Below are positions 26,901 to 39,600 of a DNA stretch of 64,000 nucleotides, piece after piece (the first letter of the stretch is position 1; each line of letters begins with the position of its first letter). Position numbers and translations under genes: made by a program. The DNA lies in assembly GCA_001414485.1 (NCBI GenBank), contig LLEY01000039.1, positions 248,001 through 312,000 of the forward strand, read 5' to 3'. Below the pieces are notes generated by a model that saw only the letters and a program-made list of their open reading frames with translations, was not told the origin of the DNA and ran no database searches. This stretch comes from Calycina herbarum. Its lineage: Eukaryota > Ascomycota > Leotiomycetes > Helotiales > Pezizellaceae.

Positions 26901-29209
26901 AGCCCGGAGCTCGTCCGTTGACTAGTAGCGGAGAGGGCTATAGAACAAGTCGTCTACGTTCCTGTCCGTAAGTTCGATCTTATAGTTATATAAGTAACGA
27001 GAGAGAAGAGTATCGGACGTAGCTTTGGAGAAAACGTCTACGAGATCCTAGTAGGCTCTAGAGAGGCTTTCTTAGACCTGTAAGTCGTCTTTTTAATCTA
27101 TAAGCTTTTTTTCTATTAAGTAATCGATCTTATAAAGAGAGGTACTAAAGGCCGTAGCTTTAGTGTCTTATAGGTTACAGCGATATATAGCAGCACCGAT
27201 AACAGCGATGTCTACTAGTGGCAGGTTAAGGCGTACACGTTTCAGGCGCGCTATAGAGGCTTTACAGATATCTAAACCTATAAGAGCGCGGTTTATATTT
27301 CGTAAGTTGTTTTAGCGGTCCTAGTACTCGCTATAACGTACGGCCAGGGGTATAGTAGGCGGGCGCGCTAGGATCCGAGGGACTAGCAGCTCGTCGATAA
27401 GGCTTATAGATAGTTGTAGGTCTTCCTAGTATTTATATATAACCTGTTCTTCTAAGGCCTAATCGCGGCGATCTGTGTTAGCTTAGTAATCTAGGTTTAA
27501 GAGCCGAGTCTATAGGATCCTAGGATCTAGGAGGCGTAGCTAGATAAGGTTAGGAGAAGAAGGGAGATCCGCGGGCTATATAAGTCGGCGCTAGTAGGGG
27601 TTGAGTTATACGTTAAGCTGGTTAAACTATATACGCCTAAGAATAAGGTTCTAATAGCTAGTATTAAGGAGGACTATAGAGACGTTGTACTATTTACAGC
27701 CGTCTATATATAAGTGAAGAATAATATAGCGGTCTATAGACTGTTAACTTTGTCCGTTAAAGCCGCGAACTATAATAGAAGTAGGAAGAGTATAAATAGT
27801 TAAAGAGAAGAAGCGAGCTAGCCTTTAAGCAAACTTTATACTAATAAGTATAAAGCTGTTTACTCTAGTATTAGCTAGAGCAGAGGTTTTAAATCTATAT
27901 CTATTAAAAACTAAGTTATAAGAGACTATGAACTGTTTTCCTCTAAGTAGCTAACTTAGATCGATAGCTAACTAGCTAGGACCTTAGTAAAGCAAGCCTA
28001 GAGGGGAGACTTTCCCTAGACTTGGTCGTTTTCCGACTGTTCTAAGTTGGACGTAGGCTCTGTAAGCTTATTAACGTCTGTAATAGGCTTAGAGTTCTTA
28101 GAGCATTCGCGAGCATAGTGTCTAGTTCTCTTATACTTGAAGCAGGCGTCGTCCGGTTCCTTATAGGCAGGCGTTGGTTTATATAATAGTCTATAAAGGC
28201 GGGGGGCCGGGGCAGGGGAGGTTATATAGAACGTAGTTTAAGTAGTAGTAAAAGTTCCAGCTAGGCGAGAGGTAGTAGTAGTAGTTATAGGTCGGGGGAT
28301 AAGACGAGCGGTCTATAAGTTACTTCTACAGAGCTGAAGTCTTCGTAAGTTCTTATTAACAAGTCAACACTTATTTACTAGAGCTGTACTTGAGAGTAGG
28401 ACGTCTAAGAATAGTAAGACGGACTATTATAGAGGTGGCGTAAGCTTGTTATATAAGTTAGGCTATAAGTCGTCTGTCGGGATCCGTCTAGTGCTCGTAA
28501 GGTATAAGAAGCAAGTATAGAAGGTTACGAAAGTCTCGTTATCTCTTATAACAAGCCTGCGGAATTCGATACAAGCGTCCTACGCTTTAAACGAGTTCTC
28601 TAGGATATTCGTAAGATATATAATCATTTCTTTTATAGACTAAAACAGCTTAGGTCTCTTCTAGTAACAGAGCGCGAGATACTTCTAAGCAATATCAGCT
28701 ATATAGTTAAAAACGTAAGCTATCTTTGCTTCCTCTAGCTTAAATATAAAGGCGTTAATAAGGAACTTATTCTTAATCTAGATCTTCTAGTTATTAAAGG
28801 TTAGAGACGAGCTATCCGTTAAGGGCTTAGTATCCTTAAGCTTAACTATAAACGACCTATGTTATCTAGTTTCGGACAGGGTATTCCCTTACAGAGGGGT
28901 ACGGACATCGTCTAGTTGTTCTCGTAGTAGGCAGACCTGTTCTAGGGCTATAGCGAGCTATTAAGCGTCCGTAGACTAGTCGACAGACATCGTTATAGAC
29001 GACTTAGTTATAAGAATAGAGGGTATAGGTAGAAGAGCCCTAAGCTCTTATACACGGTGGTAGGCACGGGTATACGAGGCTGTATAAAGCGCCGGTAGTA
29101 TCTACGAGCGGTTTATATAAACCGTAGATATCGTGTTAGAATCGTAATAGATATTCTAATCCTTTCTAGGAGTAGTAGTAAATAGAGAGAAGAAGGGAGC
29201 TTTAGATAA

Positions 29210-29538
29210 TATAACAAACCTAATCTACTAGCCCTCTAGTAGTTATCCTTACCTATAGTATATACAAGTGTAGTAGATAATCAGAGAAGTAAGAGATAGT
29301 TTAATTAAAGATCTAAAGCTATAGAAGAGAAGAGAAGGAAAGAGGAGACTTCTAGAGGTCCTATAATATAGAGATAGCTAAGGAATCGATAAGTTATAGG
29401 AATGTCGATCTGTTTATAGAAATAGTTCCTAGCCTAGGTAGGAATAGTTCTAGGCCAGGCTAGGAATAGCAGGCTTTGCGGACGCCGGCGAGCAGCCGTA
29501 CGCGAGTCACGTGCTCGGCGGTGGCTAGGTCCGTAACA
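29210..29538 (-). repeat. 5' LTR of the minus-strand element, with self-primer motif
   Basis: 329 bp, followed on the right by ACTAT. Read on the minus strand, the LTR contains AGCTTTAGAT (plus strand 29311-29320). Its complement ATCTAAAGCT lies two bases inside the element beyond the LTR (plus strand 29198-29207). A TATA-like TATATTATA lies some 45 nt upstream of the LTR motif on the minus strand. Confidence 0.88.
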
Positions 29539-29694
29539 ACTATATAACTTTAAGCTTATTATTTATCTAGCCGTTATTACTAACCTTAATTACCTAATTA
29601 TATAGTATATATATATCTTAGTACTAGGTAGACATAAGTACTTTACCTACGAATATAATAAATAGCGGGATTATCTATTCTATTACGTTAACTC

Positions 29695-29935
29695 TGTCAA
29701 GGGTTATACCCGTAGAATAAGTCTCGGAGTACTCCAGCGACGCATTTACGTAACCTCGCTTAGTAACGCATAGACGTAACAGAACCTTCGAGAGTACCCT
29801 TAGCAGAACCCTCTAGAATAAGTTAACTAAGTATATAAGTTAGCAAGGACTCTAGCTTAGAAAGGACAATCGAATCTTCTTATACATAGACACCTCTATA
29901 GTTCAATTCATCAGTATTTGCTACAAGTCCTAATA
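29695..29935 (+). repeat. 5' LTR with self-primer motif
   Basis: A 241-bp copy of 34984-35224. TATATAA near 29832 is followed about 35 nt later by AATCGAATCT (29868-29877). The exact complement AGATTCGATT begins two bases after the LTR at 29938. Confidence 0.9.
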
Positions 29936-29951
29936 TTAGATTCGATTCTTA

Positions 29952-30165
29952 AACTAACACTAGAACAACGGGCCTTTACAGTAACACTAGAACATATTAG
30001 GCTATTTTAGCAACACTAGAACACAACGGGCCTTTACAGTAACACTAGAACACATCGGGCTATTTTAGCAACACTGGAACTTAAGAGCCTTTACAGTAAC
30101 ACTAGAACATATCAGGCTATTTTAGCAACACTAGAACACATCGGGCCTTTACAGCAACACTGGAA
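29952..30165 (+). repeat. Alternating 28-29-bp tandem repeats in the retroelement leader
   Basis: Two related unit types alternate: one contains GGGCCTTTACAGTAACACT and the other GGGCTATTTTAGCAACACT. Each is followed by AGAACACAT or a close variant, giving about eight units in all. The related element at 62277 has about four units in the same place (62531-62635). Confidence 0.8.
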
Positions 30166-33100
30166 CTTATAAGCTATTTCACGGCATTTACAGAACTCAC
30201 AGATAATAAGAGAACCATAAGAAGACGGTATACCGAATCAGCTACCTGCCTAGTTCCTATAGTATATTTAAGAGCAGTAGAATCAGTTAATATCTACCTA
30301 AGAGAACGATCGTCTACAGATTATAAACAAGTAAAAGAAGGATAAGAAAGCTCGCTTACAAATAATCCGCAACGATAATAAACCTAGGAAATCTCTTCCT
30401 CTACTACTAGAATTCTATAGAGACTCGGACAAGCTAGAAGCTTAGTTATAATAAGCACGAGCTAAAATCAAAGTCGACTACTATAGATATACTAAATATA
30501 TTAAGTTTTAGGTACTTAACAGATCCTTATAGGGTAAGGCGCTCCGTAGAATAGAAGCATAGATACGGGAACAGAGCAAGCTAGAGCTAGCTAATAGTAG
30601 TGATTTCTTAGGTCAAGTAGAGTTTATATTTAGAGACCTATAAGCTAAGGAAAGAGTATAACGAAAGCTAGAATCCTTCTGCTAAGGCTTAAGACTATTC
30701 CTAGAGGTCTTTATAGAATAGCAAGCCCTACTTATAGAGTCTAGAGGAGGATCTTAGCCGAATAACACAAAAAAGGTGTCTCTTAACCGAATCCTTAGCA
30801 ACGAGTTAGTTAAGGCGATGATTATAGTTCCTTCTTAACCTAACTTCGAGTCTTACTACTCTATTATTAAAGAAACAGACGACCGCTTAAGGGCTTATAA
30901 AGCTCGAACATTAAGATCCAGGGCCTAGACTCTCCTAGAAATACTACGGACCTCTTAGAAACGCTTAACAGATACTACATAGTAGGTAATAAGCGGTAAT
31001 ATTACTAATAGACCAAAAGTCACCTATAAGGCATCTATAGAGAGTATAGATTAGGAACCGGCACCTGCTAAAGTCTTAACAACTAGCACTAAGCGTACTA
31101 AATAGGTGTCCTAAGAAGAACGAAGCAACTATGCTCGTACTAGTCGCTGTCTTCGCTATAGAGCTACTAGTTATTTTATTTAAGAATGTCTATATAGACT
31201 ACTAAGGCAACCTATAACAGCGGATTCGGTCTGTAAACAGAAGGCAGAGGTTAAGGAAGTAGTACTAGAATTAGAAGAAGAAGACGGTGATGTCTCCTTA
31301 GATTCAGAAAACTAGTAGCTTCTATTAGAAAGCGTAGGCAGGGGCGACGAAGGGAGTTGTTAGCAATAGACACTTAAAGACATTTTAAGTAGGAATATAT
31401 AGACGAGAAACCTCTTCTTATATCGGCTTTAGTAAATAGGGTAGCTACTTCACAAGCCTTAGTAGATTTAGAGTATTTAGTCTATAGAATTATTTTAGAC
31501 CGTTTTATCCGTCACTATCAGCTCTCTTACGTATAAATCACACCAAGGTATTTATAGTTAGTAGAAGGAGTATTAGAGGATGCTATATCCTAAGCAGTAT
31601 CTTTTAGCATAGATATTAAAGGCTACTAGTAGAAACGGGTTTATACTTACGTAGTCTCTAAGATCGAGAGTTATAAAATAATTCTAAGAAAATCTTAGTT
31701 AAGGAGAGAGCGAGCTTTACTTAACACTACTAAGGGATGCTTACTCTTCTAAGACTCTAGGTTAGAAGTTTATAGTAAGCTAGAAAAGTCTTACTCCTAT
31801 AAGCAAGTAAGCACGGCCGTCTTCTACTTTCTTACAGATCGAAAACGGAAGCTACAGGTCTTTATAGCAAGCCTTATAGACATTATAAAAGCCTTAGCAG
31901 AAAAGAAGTATATAGACCCACGGACGAAGCTACCTAGCTAGATTAGCCTAGAATTCTATCTAGCATTCGATAGAAAGGAAGTAAACAAGTTACTAGTATA
32001 TCGTAAAGGAATTGATTATAGTATTAAGCTCTTATAGACCGAAAACAGATTAGAAGAAACAGTCCCCTAGAGGCCACTCTATAACATGTTATAAGATAAG
32101 CTATTAGTACTCTATAAAACCCTAATAGAGTTACTAGACAAGGAATTCATTCGAGTAAGCAACTCTCTAGCAGCTACGCTAGTACTTTTCGTATAAAAGC
32201 CAGAAGAGGGTCTACAGTTCTATTACAACTACCGAGCACTAAATAAGTTAACCTATAAGAACCGCTACCCTTTACCTTTAATCTAAGAAACACTTAACTA
32301 GATCGAGAAAGCTAAGTAGTTTATAAAAATAGATATTATTACTACCTTTTATAAGATACAGATTAAAGAGGGAGATAAGTAGAAAACGGCTTTCCAGACA
32401 CGCTTTAGGCTTTTTAAATAGCTTATTACCTCTTTTAGACTTATAAATACTCCTAGCACTTTCTAGTAATATATTAATTATACACTTTAAGAGTTCTTAG
32501 ACGACTTTGTCTTAGTATATATCGACGATGTCTTAGTCTTTATAGACAGCACTCGTAACTAGCACCGCGAGCATATCTATAAAGTAATACAAAGGCTTTA
32601 AGATACTAGGCTATAGCTTAATATTAATAAGTACGAATTTAAAGTATAGTCTACAAAGTACCTTAGGTTTATTATAGAAGCAGGGAAAGGTTTATAGATA
32701 GACCTAGCTAAAATATAAGCTATTATAGATTAGAAAGCACTAACAACAGCAAAAGGCGTCCTTAGCTTCCTAGGATTTACGAATTTCTATCGACGGTTTA
32801 TTAAGAACTTTTTACAGATTATAGCTCCTCTTTATAGACTCGTTAAAAAGGATATATCCTTCTAATAGACAGACGAAGCAAATAGAGCCTTCGAACAGTT
32901 AAAGCAGGCCTTTACAGAGGCCCTAGTATTAGCTTAGTTTAACCTAGATTACGAGACGGTCTTAGAGACAGACTCCTCTAGATATTGCTTAGGAGGCGTG
33001 CTCTCTTAAGTAAAGAATAGCGTCTTACGGCCCGTAGCCTTCTTCTTAAAGAAACACGCACCTACTAAATACAATTACCTAATATATAATAAAGAGTTAT

Positions 33101-34983
33101 TAGCTATTATTCGTTACCTTAAGGAATAAGAAGCAGAGTTAAAAAGTATTAGACAGTTTATAGTACTTACAGATTATAAGAATCTTAAGTACTTTATAAT
33201 AGTCTATAAACTATCTAAAAGACAAATACGATAGCAGTTAATACTTAGTAAGTTTAACCTAATTATCTAATACCGCCTAGGCAAAGAGGGAGGACTACCA
33301 GATACACTAACAAGGAGGGACCAGGACCTCCTAGAGAAGGGAGATGAATGCCTTAATTATAAGATAGTATAACTGATTCTAGACAGAATGATTCAAGGAA
33401 ATACTATATAGCTAGCAGCAGTGTTAGCAAACGAGAGAAATCAAGTAAGCGACGTAGCGACGTAGCAAGCGTTTATAGACCAACTACAGAACCTCTAGGA
33501 AGAGGGAAAGGTATAAGACAAGGACTTTAGACATCTTATAGACACTATCTACTAAGGAGATAGGGTGTTTCTAGCAGACCTCGCTTCTCTAGTTAAAGTC
33601 TCTATCTCTAACTACTCAGTTAATAAGAACGGTGATTTACGGTTTAGAGGCAGACTATAGGTCCCCGACTATAAGCCGCTATAGACTGCAATTATACAGG
33701 AACTCTATAATTCTACACTTATAAGCCATCCTAGCAAGAACGAGATAATTATAATAGTCTTAAGAGAGTTCTTCTAGCTAAACCTACAGACTATAGTTAA
33801 ACAGTTTATCTATAACTATAGAGTTTATAGACGTACTAAGGTCTAGAGAGATCGTAAACAAGGCCTACTTCGTCCGTTACCAATTCCTAAGCAGTAATAG
33901 CAGGAGATCTCTGTCGACTTTATTAGACTACTACTTATAAGTAAAGGCTCTAATATAATAGTAGTGTTCACAGACCGTTTAAGTAAAGGGGTACTCCTTA
34001 CGGCTTATAACTTAACTATATTATCAGAGGAATTTGCTCGCTTATTCATTACTACACACTATAGCTTACATAGACTACTAAGAGCAATAGTATCTAATAG
34101 GGGCCCGTAATTCATTAGATAAGCATAGAAGACGCTTTATAACTTCTTACGGATTAAACGACGGATCTCTATAGCCTTCTATCTACAAACTGACGGGTTA
34201 ACGGAACGGGCAAATACTAAAGTCGAGACGCTTCTACAGTAGTAGATTAATATAGCTTAAGACGACTAGGCCGACTAGCTGCTAGTAGTATAGCTAGCTT
34301 TTAATAGACGGGATTCAACATCAACGGGTATAAGCCCCTTCTAACTTAGCTACAGCTATCCGTTATAGACTATCGACCCCTTAATAGACGTTATAGTACC
34401 TATAAACACAAAAACACTAATTCAAAAGAGTAAAGCAATAGTAGCAAAGATTAAGGCTATTGTAGAATAGGTATAATTATTAATAGCAAGGGTATAATAA
34501 GACTAGGAGACTTAAGTAAATCGTTTATAGAATACCGCTTCTATATATAAGATTAGAGATAAGGTTTACTTAAGCTTATAGAATATATAGATAGACAGGG
34601 CTAGTAAGAAACTAGACGCTCGATCTACTAAGTTTATAGTTATCGAGGTTATTAGCCCGTCTATATATAAGCTAGACACCCTGCCTAGTATCTATAATAT
34701 CTTCAATATAGACTTATTAAGGCTAGCAGCTACAGACCCGCTGCCTAGTCAAATTACAGACGATAATCAACCACCTATAATATTAGTAGACAATACTATA
34801 GAATAGTAAGTTAAAAGAATACTAGGTCAACAGCAAAAGAAGCTCCTAGGGAAAGGCTCTTATACTTAACTCAAGTATAAGGTTAAATAGACAGGATACG
34901 TAAACCTAACATAGGAACCTACTACTAAGTTAGAGGACACAGTAGCCCTAGACACCTACCTTCAAGAGTAGGAAGAGAGGTAA

Positions 34984-35224
34984 TGTCAAGGGTTACACCC
35001 GTGGAATAAGTCTCGGAGTACTCTAGCGACGCATTCACGTGACCTCGCTTAGCAACGCATAGACGTAACAGAACCTTCGAGAGTACCCTTAGCAGAACCC
35101 TCTAGAATAAGTTAACTGAGTATATAAGTTAGCAAGGACTCTGGCTTAGAAAGGACAATCGAATCTTCTTATATATAGACACCTCTGTAGTTCAATTCAT
35201 CAGTATTTGCTACAAGTCCTAACA
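34984..35224 (+). repeat. 3' LTR
   Basis: The second copy of the 241-bp LTR begins TGTCAAGGGTTACACCCG and ends CCTAACA, followed by the target duplication AACTC. It has fewer RIP changes than the 5' copy at some sites, for example CACCCG where the 5' copy has TACCCG. Confidence 0.9.
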
Positions 35225-35937
35225 AACTCTCTAAATAACTATAATCTACTCGCGATTACCTAGCTAAACTTGCTTTCGCTTCTTACGCGTTTCTAAGCTT
35301 ATAATAATAAGTTAGAATAAAATAACTCCTATTATAAAGCTACTTTTGTTAAAGTTATAAATATTCTTATCTTAAATACTATATTTCTCTTTAATAGACT
35401 ATATAAGCGTAAACTATAGGCTAATAACTCGCGGATCCTTAGTTAAAGCTTACTAACGATCGTATAAACGACTCTATCGAGTTTTAAGCTTAGGTATACG
35501 TTTTATAAAGTTATCTAGCTAGTTCCTATCTATAGACTTTCCGTCGCGCTCTCTTAGTAGATTATTAGCTATATCTTATACTATATCTCTTATAGGCGAA
35601 AACCCTTGTAAATCTAACTCTAATATATATCTAACTATTGCTTCCTTCTCTGGCTTTATAAGCTTTTTTAAATTAGGCTAGTAATCGCGTCGTAAGAGCT
35701 TTCTAGCGCGTTAATTAGAGAGAGTCTTTCGAGGAATATAGTAAATCTTTATAGTACTTCGTTTAGTTAATAACGCGTTGTTTTCGAGTTCTTAGGTTAC
35801 TAAAATAATATTAGCTTCTTAAGAAGGTAATTAAACGTTGTAGTATTAAGCTATTATAATTTAAAGGTAGTATATAATACGCGACGAGAAAAGTAGACGA
35901 CTCGCTTATATAGGCGACTCGCTTATAAAACACGTTA

Positions 35938-36658
35938 TACTTCTTATTTAAATAAACCTTTCTATAGTCTACTATCTAGAGTTAAATAGCTAGATAGAGA
36001 TCGTAAATAAGTCTATTTTAAAGTACTTATAATAGTATATTAACTTCGTCTAAAGTAACTAGGTATAGTTTCTACTACTAGTAGAGTTTACTATATAAAA
36101 CGTAGCTAGTACTATAACTAGTATATCTCTATTCTTTACTAATTATAGTTACTACTCTTATATAAGCTTTAGCTTACTATACTTATCTATTCTTACTTCC
36201 TAGAATACTCTTATAAAGAGAACCTTTACTTAAAAGATAGAGGATATTTTAAAGCCTTTATAAACTAATTTACTCGTTATAAGAGATAGTATAAAGGAAT
36301 CAGCGAATGTTAACCGATTATCTATACTAGCTTACTAAGTTAGAAACCTAGTAATATTAAGTACTAGGAATATTAAGTCTATATAACCTATAACTAAGTT
36401 TAACGCTAAGTATATTAGCCTCTTTTAAGTACTCTAAGTTATAAACTTCTATTTCTATAAACTAGAACTGTTTTATAAATTATACTCTATCTATCTAGTC
36501 TTCTATACTAATTTACTACGCTCTTTTACTAGTATTCTTTTACTAAGATAATATAACCTCTTACTACTACTAGTAGCTGTCGATGATAATAGCTAGGCTT
36601 TCTAAATCGAGATTGAAACTTTGAGAGAGTATAGCCGCACGGCTTTTGCACCACCCAC
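35938..36658. other. AT-rich RIP sequence without an assigned element
   Basis: About 700 bp of TA-rich sequence lies between the right end of the split Fot1-like element and the stop codon of the STAND gene. I find no terminal repeat, transposase or reverse transcriptase motif. Composition returns to normal near 36600-36650. It is either an old element too mutated to recognise or gene-flanking sequence altered by RIP leakage. The 3' untranslated region of the STAND gene must lie here. Confidence 0.5.
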
Positions 36659-39600
36659 CTACGCGCACACTAACACCCTCGTTTCATCATTGCCACCCCG
36701 TTCGTGTTTCTCCTCAACAGCCCATGGCAAGCCCTCCAAATGAGGCGACTTGAACGGCCTAAAAGGTATCTCCTTCAAATCCACTGGCACCGCTGGTAAA
36801 TCGGGCAACTCCTCACTAAGCGACCTCAATTCAGTCGTAAGGGTTTTCACACCAGTACTCGCCTTCCTGGGACCAACAGCCTGACCAAAACCGCTCTTAT
36901 AAGGATCCATCACCCTCAATATCGCCTCATTATTCAGCTTCTTCGCGAGGGATTTCGGAGTTCGGCCATATTCATCTGGTGAGATGTGGTCGGCGCCATA
37001 TTTCATGAGATTCTCGACCGCTTTGGTATTCCCGAGCTCGATGGCGGAGAATAGTAATTGTTCTTTGTCTACCCGAGAGGAAATTTCTATTTCTGCGCCG
37101 GCTTCGACGAGTGCGACGGCGACGTTGAGATGGCCATTTACGAAGGCTTGAAAGAGTGGCGTGCGGCCAAAAGTGTCTTTTTCGTTGAGATTGGGATTTT
37201 TACTTAGAAGAAGCCGTGTGCAATCGAGGTGTTGCCGTTCTGCGGCAAGATGGAGTGGTGTTGATTTGTTTCTATCTGGTTCGTTTAAGAATGTCTTTGC
37301 GGGGGAGTTAAGGAGGAGTTCTAGGACAAGATATGCTGTTTCGTCATCGTTGCTTATGATGGCGCAGTGTAATGCGGACCTTTCTGTTCCCACTTGTTTG
37401 AGAAGGAAGTCATCTTCCCTTGTTTGTACAGTCGCGTTCAAGAGAGCCAGATTATGCGATGATGCCAGAGACCAGACGGGTAGTTCCTCTAGATTGGTGT
37501 GCTGAACTTCATCCTCTTTGCGATTGTTGCCTTTTTCGAGACAGAGATCCATAAGATCTGTGTTTCCAAATTGCCACGCAGCGATAAATGGCGTTCGCTG
37601 AGCAGAATCCTTTATAGACGAGTCTGCCCCCAGTTCTAAAAGGAGTTCAGCCGCTTCAAGCTTGTCGAGTTCACATGCTCGATGTACTGGTGTCATGCCG
37701 TACTTGTCAACAGAATTAACATCCAAGTCACGGCTCTTTAGTATTCTCATCATCTCGCATTGGTTTTTCTCGGCGGCACGGTGCATTAGTGTGCGTCCCT
37801 CTTCGTCTTTGATAAAAATATCTGTATTGTGCTTCATGAGAACGTCGAGAGTGGCAATATGACCCCCCTCAACGGCCCTGAAAGCAGCAGTTCCGCCTCT
37901 CTTGTCTTTCAAATCGATAGACGCTTTGTGGGCTAACAGAGAGGTTACCATCGCTTCTTTTCCTTGCCCGGCTGCGGAAATCAATGGAGATCGGCCACCA
38001 ACTTTCTCTATGGTATCGACATCCACGCCTTTGGAATCCAGAATGGCATCGAGCAAATCCTGGGAATTTTCCCAGGTCGCAAGAGACAATGCAGTATCGC
38101 CATATTGGTCTACGAGATTGATGTCAGCCTCGGGGTGCTTCAGTAAAGCATAGGCCATTTGTTTTGATTCGTCCCCTCCGCGTATAGCCATCATGAGGGG
38201 TGTCCGGCTGTTGCCTCTTGTGTATTTCAAGTTGATATCTATGCTATGACCAAGTATCTTGGTGTTCAGCAGAAGGTCTACCATATCGTTATGCTCGTGA
38301 ATGATAGCTTCATGCAAGGCAGAGCGTCCTCTTGAAGATTGCATATTTACCGAAGCCCCTAATGACAGCAGCTCACGAGCAACTTCAAGATTTCCCCTTC
38401 GACAGGCATACATCAATGCACTTTGATTGAACGTTGGTTCACGAACATCAACATTGAGAACGTCGAAGAGACCTGGTATAAGTTCCCACAGATTGAACCA
38501 GGCGGAAATGTGGAGAGCATGGATATTTCTTCTGATATCCCATTTTTGGTGTTGTTGTGTCTTGCTTTCCCACGCTGCTTGGATGTATGCTTCTCTCCTT
38601 GAGTCGTCCTGGAGAAACTTTGTTGCTGCTTCTTCTACATGTTTGTCACCGGAATTTCGTACATGGTCGCCCCAATTATCGACGACATAGGAAAGAAATA
38701 TATATTTATTCTCTCTTTCGGGGAAATCGTTGGGCTCGCAAGGATTGGAGAGCCCTTTGAAGTTCAGATAAGCGAGACAAATGTGTGCGATTTGACCTTC
38801 TCCGTCTGGGAACCATCTGTCCCGACTCTGATCGAAATATTCAGTCAAAGTACGGTCATCGAATCGCACTATTTCTCCGCTATCCCGACCGATGGTGATA
38901 AAACCTTTTGTCATATTGAGAACGTCGTTTCTGCGTGCTTCGTTGCCTACATCATAATCGAACTGTCCCTCTCTCACGGCAAGTGCCTGTTGTAACTCCT
39001 TGAATCGCAAGTCTCTCTTCGCGTAATAGACAATAGACAAAATTTTCTTTGCAAATGCTTGTTTAGCAGAGCTAAGTTGCGAGATTCGTTCAGAAAGATC
39101 AGCATCGTATAACTTGTTTATTGTTTCTGCAAGGTCGTATCGATTGAAATTAAGAGACTCAGCTGCGCTGCGAATATCATTCGGTATCCATAATTCGGAT
39201 AACGAGTTGATATACAGTTTCGCAAGTAGAAATTTTCCATTGGAATTTTGAACGATGGAGCTTGTTATGGAACCTAACAAAGTTTTATCCTCAGAGCACG
39301 CTTGTCCCAATGGTGTTGAGACGCTGTCGACAGCAGTCATATCCCGGTCAATTCCATCCTCCATTGGGGGCATCTGTTCTTTGACTTTTGATGTGATGTA
39401 GGAGGCCAGGTCTTCTTCCGGAGCGCGTATGGTGATTTGAAGAGTATCTGGCGGAGCAAATGTATGTTTCGGATCATTGGCGCATTCTCCCCCTTCGGCT
39501 TCACAACTCGCACACAGGTCAAAACGATTTTCTCCTTTCCCGCAACCTTGACATTCGTAGAAAAAGTTCAAATCTTCCTCTTTGCAAACGTCACAGTTTC

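Larger units (their letters stand above)
23620..29538 (-). mobile_element. Complete Ty3/Gypsy retrotransposon, 5919 bp, minus strand
   Basis: The LTRs of 329 bp lie at 23620-23948 and 29210-29538 and the target duplication ACTAT at 23615-23619 and 29539-29543. The orientation is minus. A complementary polypurine tract (CCCCCCTCTTTAAG) follows the left LTR, and a gag CCHC knuckle reads on the minus strand at about 28101-28145 (CFKY-K-x-RHYARECS). Reverse transcriptase is near 26470-26520 (DDFYTIYFNNILIY, from YxDDILIY). TAG and TAA replace Gln and Trp codons and the YxDD motif is damaged, so it is inactive. The LTR keeps a GC-rich core that includes CACGTG. Confidence 0.92.
29695..35224 (+). 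mobile_element. Complete Ty3/Gypsy chromovirus-type retrotransposon, 5530 bp
   Basis: The LTRs are 241 bp (29695-29935 and 34984-35224; ends TGTCAAGG and CCTAACA) and the target duplication is AACTC on both sides (29690-29694 and 35225-35229). On the plus strand are a leader with 28-29-bp tandem units (29952-30165), gag with a knuckle near 31145-31190 (CLRY-RATSYF-x-x-EC), and reverse transcriptase with an intact VYIDDVLVF near 32511-32537. Integrase follows, then a C-terminal chromodomain reading KVK-TGYVNLT-EP near 34880-34920. Many Gln and Trp positions are TAG/TAA. A second, partial copy of the family lies at 62277-63627. Confidence 0.93.
16941..35935 (-). mobile_element. Fot1/pogo-like transposon split by three nested LTR retrotransposons
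   Basis: The left terminal repeat (ACGTGTTTTATAAGCGAG at 16941) and the right one (complement, ending AAAACACGT at 35935) match each other, and TA flanks both. Removing the three retrotransposons and one copy of each 5-bp target duplication leaves about 1852 bp, the length of the complete relative at 13173-15032. The rejoined pieces stay collinear with that relative, for example GATTACCTAGCTAAACT near 35255. The transposase is on the minus strand and is destroyed by RIP and the insertions. Host segments are 16941-17153, 22833-23619, 29539-29694 and 35225-35935. Confidence 0.9.
2164..36610. other. RIP-mutated AT-rich transposon island
   Basis: Almost the whole interval is AT-rich and nearly lacks CpA and TpG while TpA is very common. 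CpG is retained (ACG, CGCG and CGTCG occur throughout). That is the signature of RIP at CpA sites, not of methyl-CpG decay. Retroelement and transposase frames can still be followed, but TAG and TAA stand where CAG, CAA or TGG would be expected. The outer parts (2164-16940 and 35936-36610) are almost free of CpA. The three LTR elements at 17154-35224 are clearly less altered and more GC-rich, so they probably arrived later. The right edge lies within about 50 bp of the stop codon of the STAND gene. Confidence 0.9.

Noticed and set aside
29952..30165. Possible CRISPR-like array of regular short repeats
   Set aside because: The units are contiguous with no unique spacers, lie in a retroelement leader, and the genome is eukaryotic.
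17154..35224. Stop codon reassignment (TAG read as Gln or Trp), because retroelement frames are otherwise readable
   Set aside because: The stops track CpA/TpG loss on both strands and hit non-coding LTRs equally, and the host genes use normal stops. RIP explains it.
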